From: JBNFVY01 sp049943335
Lineage (GTDB): Bacteria; Pseudomonadota; Alphaproteobacteria; Rhodobacterales; Rhodobacteraceae
NCBI RefSeq assembly: GCF_049943335.1
Contig: NZ_JBNFVY010000006.1
Coordinates: forward strand, 1-64,000
Reading direction: 5' to 3'
Length of the DNA: 64,000 nucleotides
Positions within the stretch are counted from its first letter, which is position 1; each line of letters starts with the position of its first letter. The translations under genes were made by a program, and so were the position numbers. A model generated the notes under the pieces. That model was not told the origin of the DNA, ran no database searches, and saw only the letters and a list, made by a program, of their open reading frames with translations. This document shows positions 60,371 through 64,000 of this stretch, piece after piece.

Positions 60371-62485
60371 TCAGTGACCTCCTGGCTTGGTGGGGATGAT
60401 GACGCCGTCAGCGGCAACAGCGCCCTTGCCATTTGCGCCGACGATCAACGGATTGACATCGATGGCCTCAAGCGCTGCCCCATGATGGGCGGCAAAGGCT
60501 GACAGGCGCGCAAGCGCGTCGGCGAGCGCGTCGATGTCGCGTTCCGGCGCGCCCCTGAATGCGTCCAGCAATTTGCGGCTGCGGATTTCGTCGATCATGC
60601 GGCGTGCTTCGGCAGGCCCAAAAGGCGCGACGCGGAAGGACACGTCCTCCAGGGCCTCGACAAACACCCCGCCCAGGCCGAACATGACCACCGGGCCAAA
60701 GGCCGGATCCTGCGTCACGCCAAGGATGGCTTCCAGACCGGGTTCGGCCTGCTCGGCGACCACCAGCCCGTCAATCCGGGCGTCGGGCATTTTCTCGGAC
60801 GCCAATTTCAGGATCTGCGCTCCGGCGGCGCGGACATCTTCGGCTGAACGCAGGTCCAGCGCGACGCCCCCGATATCGGATTTGTGCAGGATGTCGGGCG
60901 AAGCAATCTTCAGCACAACCGGAAAGCCCATCTCTTGCGCCGCCTCGGCTGCCGCCTCGGGCGTCTTGGCCAAGGTTTCACGTACGATCGCGATGCCGGC
61001 TTCTGCAAGCAGGGCCTTGGCCTCGATCTCATTCACCATTGCGTCGGGCAACGGCGACAAGTCAGATAGTTCGGGTATCGGATCATTTTCGCCAGCCCGT
61101 GCGAAGGACCGGGCGAAATAGCGCAACGCGGCCATCGCGCGCACAGCACGGGTCGGTTCTTCGAACACGATGAACCCTGAGCGTTCGTACGCCGCGCGGC
61201 CCTCAGGTTCCGTCAGCGAACAAAACAGCATCGGGCGGCCGGGGTACTTTTCGCGGATGCGCTCAAGACCGGTTCGAATGGCTTCGTTCAGGTCGGCGAC
61301 AAGACCGACGGTAGACATAAAGATCACCGCCCCATCGATTTCGCCGTCACCAAACAACACATCCATGTTAGTTTCCAGCAGGTCGATCTGGTTGACCAGT
61401 TGCGCCGTCACATCAACCGGGTTGCGAACCCCTGCAAAAGGCAGCACCTCTTTCAACTTCTTCTGTGCATGATCGGGAAGGGCCGGTACGTCCAGGTTCA
61501 GCTTTTCGGCTTCGTCGGCCATCATAACTCCGACGCCGCCGGACACCGTCACAAGGCCCAGGCGATCGCCCTGCATCATCGAACCGGATTCGGCGCAGGC
61601 ATAGGTCACATCGAACATTTCATCGACCGATTGCGCCCGGTAGACGCCGTACTGGCGAAAAGCGGCATCATAGACCGCATCGGCCCCCGCCAGCGAAGCG
61701 GTGTGCGACTGCGCGGCCTCGGCGCCGACCGCGCTACGCCCGACTTTCATCATGACCACCGGCTTTTCGCGCGCGCGCGCCAATTCCAGGGCTTCGACCA
61801 GCCTGTCGCGGTCGGTCGCGCCTTCGAGGTATCCCATGATCACGCGGGTATCGTCATCCTGCGCGCAATAGGCCACGGCATCGGCGAAATCGACATCGCA
61901 GGAATTGCCCGTCGTCGCCCAGATGTTGACGCCCAGTCCGCGCATCCGGACCAGCGTCATGCAATACGACCCAAAAGCGCCGCTTTGGCTGACGATCGAC
62001 ACGCCGCCCGGCTTTGGCAGGTGCTGTTCGACCCCGGGCGTGAATGTTGCATAGAGGTTGTGGCGCACGTTGGCGATGCCAAGGCAGTTCGGCCCCACAA
62101 GGCGCATCCCGCCTTCGCGCGCGATATCCACCATGCGCGCCTGCAGCGCGGCCCCGTCGGCATCAACCTCGGAGAACCCCGAGCTGAAGATCACCGCCCC
62201 CCGCACGCCGCGGGCCGCGCATTGCTCGACCGCCTGAACTGCCAACGGCGCGGGCAGCGCGATCACGGCCAAGTCCGGTGTCGTCGGCGCCTGCGCGATC
62301 GACGGATACGCTGTCAGGCCCTGCACCTCGGCCGATTTGGGGTTGATGGGCAGGATCGGGCCGGCGAACCCGTGCCGTTTGAGAAAATCCACCGGCCGTC
62401 CGCCGATGCGCTTGGGGTCACTCGAGGCGCCAATCACTGCCACAGATCTTGGGGAAAAAATGGCATCCATTCCGTCAATTCGCAT
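60371..62485 (-). CDS. NDP-forming acyl-CoA synthetase (acetate-CoA ligase, ADP-forming type), second copy
   Basis: A 704-residue alpha-beta fusion like the protein at 49853: CoA-binding VAVIGASSDPKRIGG (about residues 14-28), phospho-His in SHTASLAGAD (about 258-267), and ATP-grasp GFPVVLKIASPDILHKSDIGG. It starts at ATG 62485 and follows the ACAD gene by 23 bases, so CaiB, ACAD and this synthetase form one leftward operon. Having both a CoA-transferase and a reversible synthetase in one operon suggests one may recover ATP from an acyl-CoA end product. Confidence 0.9.
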   Translation of the reverse strand: MRIDGMDAIFSPRSVAVIGASSDPKRIGGRPVDFLKRHGFAGPILPINPKSAEVQGLTAYPSIAQAPTTPDLAVIALPAPLAVQAVEQCAARGVRGAVIFSSGFSEVDADGAALQARMVDIAREGGMRLVGPNCLGIANVRHNLYATFTPGVEQHLPKPGGVSIVSQSGAFGSYCMTLVRMRGLGVNIWATTGNSCDVDFADAVAYCAQDDDTRVIMGYLEGATDRDRLVEALELARAREKPVVMMKVGRSAVGAEAAQSHTASLAGADAVYDAAFRQYGVYRAQSVDEMFDVTYACAESGSMMQGDRLGLVTVSGGVGVMMADEAEKLNLDVPALPDHAQKKLKEVLPFAGVRNPVDVTAQLVNQIDLLETNMDVLFGDGEIDGAVIFMSTVGLVADLNEAIRTGLERIREKYPGRPMLFCSLTEPEGRAAYERSGFIVFEEPTRAVRAMAALRYFARSFARAGENDPIPELSDLSPLPDAMVNEIEAKALLAEAGIAIVRETLAKTPEAAAEAAQEMGFPVVLKIASPDILHKSDIGGVALDLRSAEDVRAAGAQILKLASEKMPDARIDGLVVAEQAEPGLEAILGVTQDPAFGPVVMFGLGGVFVEALEDVSFRVAPFGPAEARRMIDEIRSRKLLDAFRGAPERDIDALADALARLSAFAAHHGAALEAIDVNPLIVGANGKGAVAADGVIIPTKPGGH

Positions 62486-62508
62486 GGGTCTTCCTTTGAT
62501 TTTCGAAA

Positions 62509-63675
62509 CTAGTAGGATTTTGGCAAGCCGAGCGCGTGTTCCGCGATGAACGAAAGCACCAGTTGCGGGGTGACCGGTGCGATACGGAACAGGATGGCTT
62601 CCCGAACCAGGCGTTCGACATGGTATTCCTTGGCATAGCCAAACCCGCCGAATGTCAGCTGCGCAGTCTGCGTCGCCTTCACCGCCGCTTCACCGGCCAG
62701 GTATTTGCCTGCGTTGGCTTCGCTTCCACAGGGCTTGCCGGCGTCGTACAGCGCGCCTGCGTGCATGGCCATCAGATTGGCCGCTTCCAGTTCCGCCCAG
62801 CTCGCGGCAAGGGGGTGCTGCACACCCTGGTTCTGACCGATCGGCCTGCCAAAGACGACACGCTCATTGGCATAATCCGCCGCGCGCCGAAGCGCGTTGC
62901 GCCCGATCCCGACCGCTTCGGCGGCGATCAGGACCCGTTCAGGGTTCAGCCCGTGCAGGATCTGGCGAAAGCCCTGACCTTCTTCGCCAATCAGATCCTC
63001 GGCCGGGATCGGCAGCCCGTCGATGAACAGCTCGTTTGAATCGACGCATTTGCGGCCCATCTTTTCGATCTCGCGCACTGTGACGAATGTGCGATCCAGA
63101 TCGGTGTAGAACAGGCTCAAACCTTCGGTCGGTTTCTTGACGTCCTCAATTGGGGTGGTGCGCGCCAGAAGCAGGATCTTGTCGGCCTCTTGGGCGGTCG
63201 AAATCCAGACCTTTTGCCCGTGCACGATATAGCGGTCACCCTGTCGCACGGCGCGTGTTTTCAGCTTGGTCGTGTCCAGGCCGGTGGTCGGTTCAGTCAC
63301 CCCGAAACACGCACGCTCTTCGCCCGCGACCAAGGGCGGAAGGTACTTCTTTTTCTGGTCATCGGTGCCGAATTTCACGACCGGGTTCAGGCCGAAGATG
63401 TTCATGTGGATCGCCGAGGCAGCGCTGTTGCCGCCGCCGGATTCCGCAATGGCCTGCATCATGATCGCGGCATCGACGATGCCAAGACCGGCGCCCCCGT
63501 ATTCTTCGGGGATGGCGATCCCCAGCCAGCCATCGCGGGCCAGCTTTTGGTGCAACTCGCGCGGGAAACCGCCTTCGCGATCACGGGTCAGCCAGAATTC
63601 GTCATCGAATTCTTCGCAGATCCGCAGGACCGCATCGCGAATTCCCTGCTGCTCGGATGTCATCTGATAGGTCAT
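62509..63675 (-). CDS. Acyl-CoA dehydrogenase (isovaleryl-type base, GLPKSY ending)
   Basis: A 388-residue ACAD. GVTEPTTGLDTTK, GQKVWISTA and GLNPERVLIA (catalytic Glu of the isovaleryl type) are visible; the end is AEHALGLPKSY. It closely resembles the ACAD at 39622 (TEPDAGLDTT, KVWTSTA, GLNAERIIVA), and each is encoded together with a CaiB-family gene, so the two operons may be paralogous. The start follows GAGGAGG. Confidence 0.9.
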   Translation of the reverse strand: MTYQMTSEQQGIRDAVLRICEEFDDEFWLTRDREGGFPRELHQKLARDGWLGIAIPEEYGGAGLGIVDAAIMMQAIAESGGGNSAASAIHMNIFGLNPVVKFGTDDQKKKYLPPLVAGEERACFGVTEPTTGLDTTKLKTRAVRQGDRYIVHGQKVWISTAQEADKILLLARTTPIEDVKKPTEGLSLFYTDLDRTFVTVREIEKMGRKCVDSNELFIDGLPIPAEDLIGEEGQGFRQILHGLNPERVLIAAEAVGIGRNALRRAADYANERVVFGRPIGQNQGVQHPLAASWAELEAANLMAMHAGALYDAGKPCGSEANAGKYLAGEAAVKATQTAQLTFGGFGYAKEYHVERLVREAILFRIAPVTPQLVLSFIAEHALGLPKSY

Positions 63676-63705
63676 GAGTTCCTCCTCAAGTCTTGCAGAC
63701 CCAGC

Positions 63706-64000
63706 TCAGTGGTCTGGTTCGGCCACTGCGCCTTTTTCGGTCAGTTTGTCGATTTGCCCGGCGTCATACCCGAGCTCTTTCAGAATCGTGCGGCTGTCGG
63801 CGCCCAATTCGCTGCGCCCAAGCCAGCGCAGCCGGCCCGGCGTCTTGTCCAGTTTTGGCACCGGCCCGACCACCTTGGTGTCGTCACCTTCCACACCGAC
63901 GATGTCCCCTCGTGCGGCGATCTGGGGATCGGCCAGGATATCATCGACGTCATAGACCATCGCCGCCACGGCATCGTGGGCGCTAAAGATGTCGATCGCC
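63706..64000 (-). CDS. CaiB/BaiF family CoA-transferase, C-terminal part (cut by window edge)
   Basis: An open minus-strand frame runs from the window edge to the stop at 63706. Its 97 residues include VAAMVYDVDDILADPQIAAR, which is the conserved C-terminal segment of class III CoA-transferases, then GPVPKLDKTPG and a terminal helix. No start lies inside the window, so the N-terminal three quarters are missing. It precedes the ACAD at 62509 by 30 bases and probably opens or continues that operon. Confidence 0.82.
   Translation of the reverse strand, partial: AIDIFSAHDAVAAMVYDVDDILADPQIAARGDIVGVEGDDTKVVGPVPKLDKTPGRLRWLGRSELGADSRTILKELGYDAGQIDKLTEKGAVAEPDH

Noticed and set aside
1..64000. tRNA, rRNA, CRISPR arrays, phage or defence genes
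   Set aside because: No cloverleaf with CCA-like ends, no spaced repeats and no such protein motifs were noticed.

Overview
The window is GC-rich, densely packed DNA that looks like an alphaproteobacterium, most plausibly the Rhodobacterales/Roseobacter group. This rests on gene style, two TRAP transporters and many acyl-CoA genes; no rRNA, tRNA or marker gene is present to prove it. Nearly everything serves uptake, CoA activation and beta-oxidation-like breakdown of carboxylic acids. I count eight complete acyl-CoA dehydrogenases (ACADs), one cut by the left edge and one decayed relic. There are also seven acyl-CoA ligases (five AMP-forming, two NDP-forming), three CaiB/BaiF CoA-transferase or racemase family proteins (one cut by the right edge), three crotonases, two MaoC-type hydratases, six classical SDR dehydrogenases, three PaaI-type thioesterases, one thiolase, a biotin carboxylase, one HMG-CoA-lyase-like protein and two citryl-CoA-lyase-like proteins. 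No ETF, tRNA, rRNA or CRISPR was seen.

Layout. 1-2745 (+): end of an ACAD, then SDR, crotonase and two thioesterases. 2784-4115 (-): a regulator made of two complete TetR units in one chain. 4243-9096 (+): BadH-like dehydrogenase, acyl-CoA synthetase, NmrA-like reductase, AraC-type regulator, thioesterase. 9202-13597 (-): WrbA-like flavoprotein, acyl-CoA ligase, FadH-type 2,4-dienoyl-CoA reductase. 13696-25713 (+): a long operon of ACAD (catalytic Asp), crotonase, ACAD, PaaK-like ligase, carboxylase beta and alpha, HMG-CoA-lyase-like, SDR, citryl-CoA-lyase-like, ACAD. 25806-27597 (+): SDR behind a perfect hairpin, and a MaoC-type dehydratase. 27720-35475 (+): leader ORF, then a Liv-type ABC transporter with an acyl-CoA synthetase inside the operon, then an SDR. 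35498-35887 (-): a gene broken by a stop codon. 35991-39218 (+): crotonase, thiolase, ACAD. 39622-42921 (-): CaiB, GntR regulator and ACAD, divergent from a TRAP transporter (43139-46114, +). 46752-58821 (-): a 12-kb operon that begins with a second TRAP transporter and continues with SDR, ACAD, ligase, MaoC hydratase, NDP-forming synthetase, citryl-CoA-lyase-like protein, CaiB/AMACR-like protein and ACAD. 59428-60231 (-): IclR regulator. 60371-64000 (-): CaiB (partial), ACAD, NDP-forming synthetase.

The strongest system-level signal is regulatory. The same palindrome, TCTAACA-NN-TGTTAGA or its close variant, occurs in three separate control regions (4161-4176, 13635-13650, 27639-27654), each time lying over a likely promoter. 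One of them is the promoter of the double-TetR gene. This defines a probable local regulon linking a BadH-like dehydrogenase, an AliB-like ACAD with its long operon, FadH with its ligase, and the Liv transporter operon. I infer that a single-chain TetR dimer senses an acyl-CoA intermediate of a branched or alicyclic acid. The substrate itself cannot be read from the sequence.

A second theme is that citryl-CoA-lyase-like proteins, normally enzymes of citrate metabolism, sit in two catabolic operons. In one they neighbour a carboxylase and an HMG-CoA-lyase-like protein; in the other a MaoC hydratase and CoA-activating enzymes. This suggests C-C cleavage of carboxylated 3-hydroxyacyl-CoAs. Signs of past rearrangement are a decayed ACAD copy (39328-39527), an IS1-type transposase relic (46501-46640) and the broken gene at 35498-35887.
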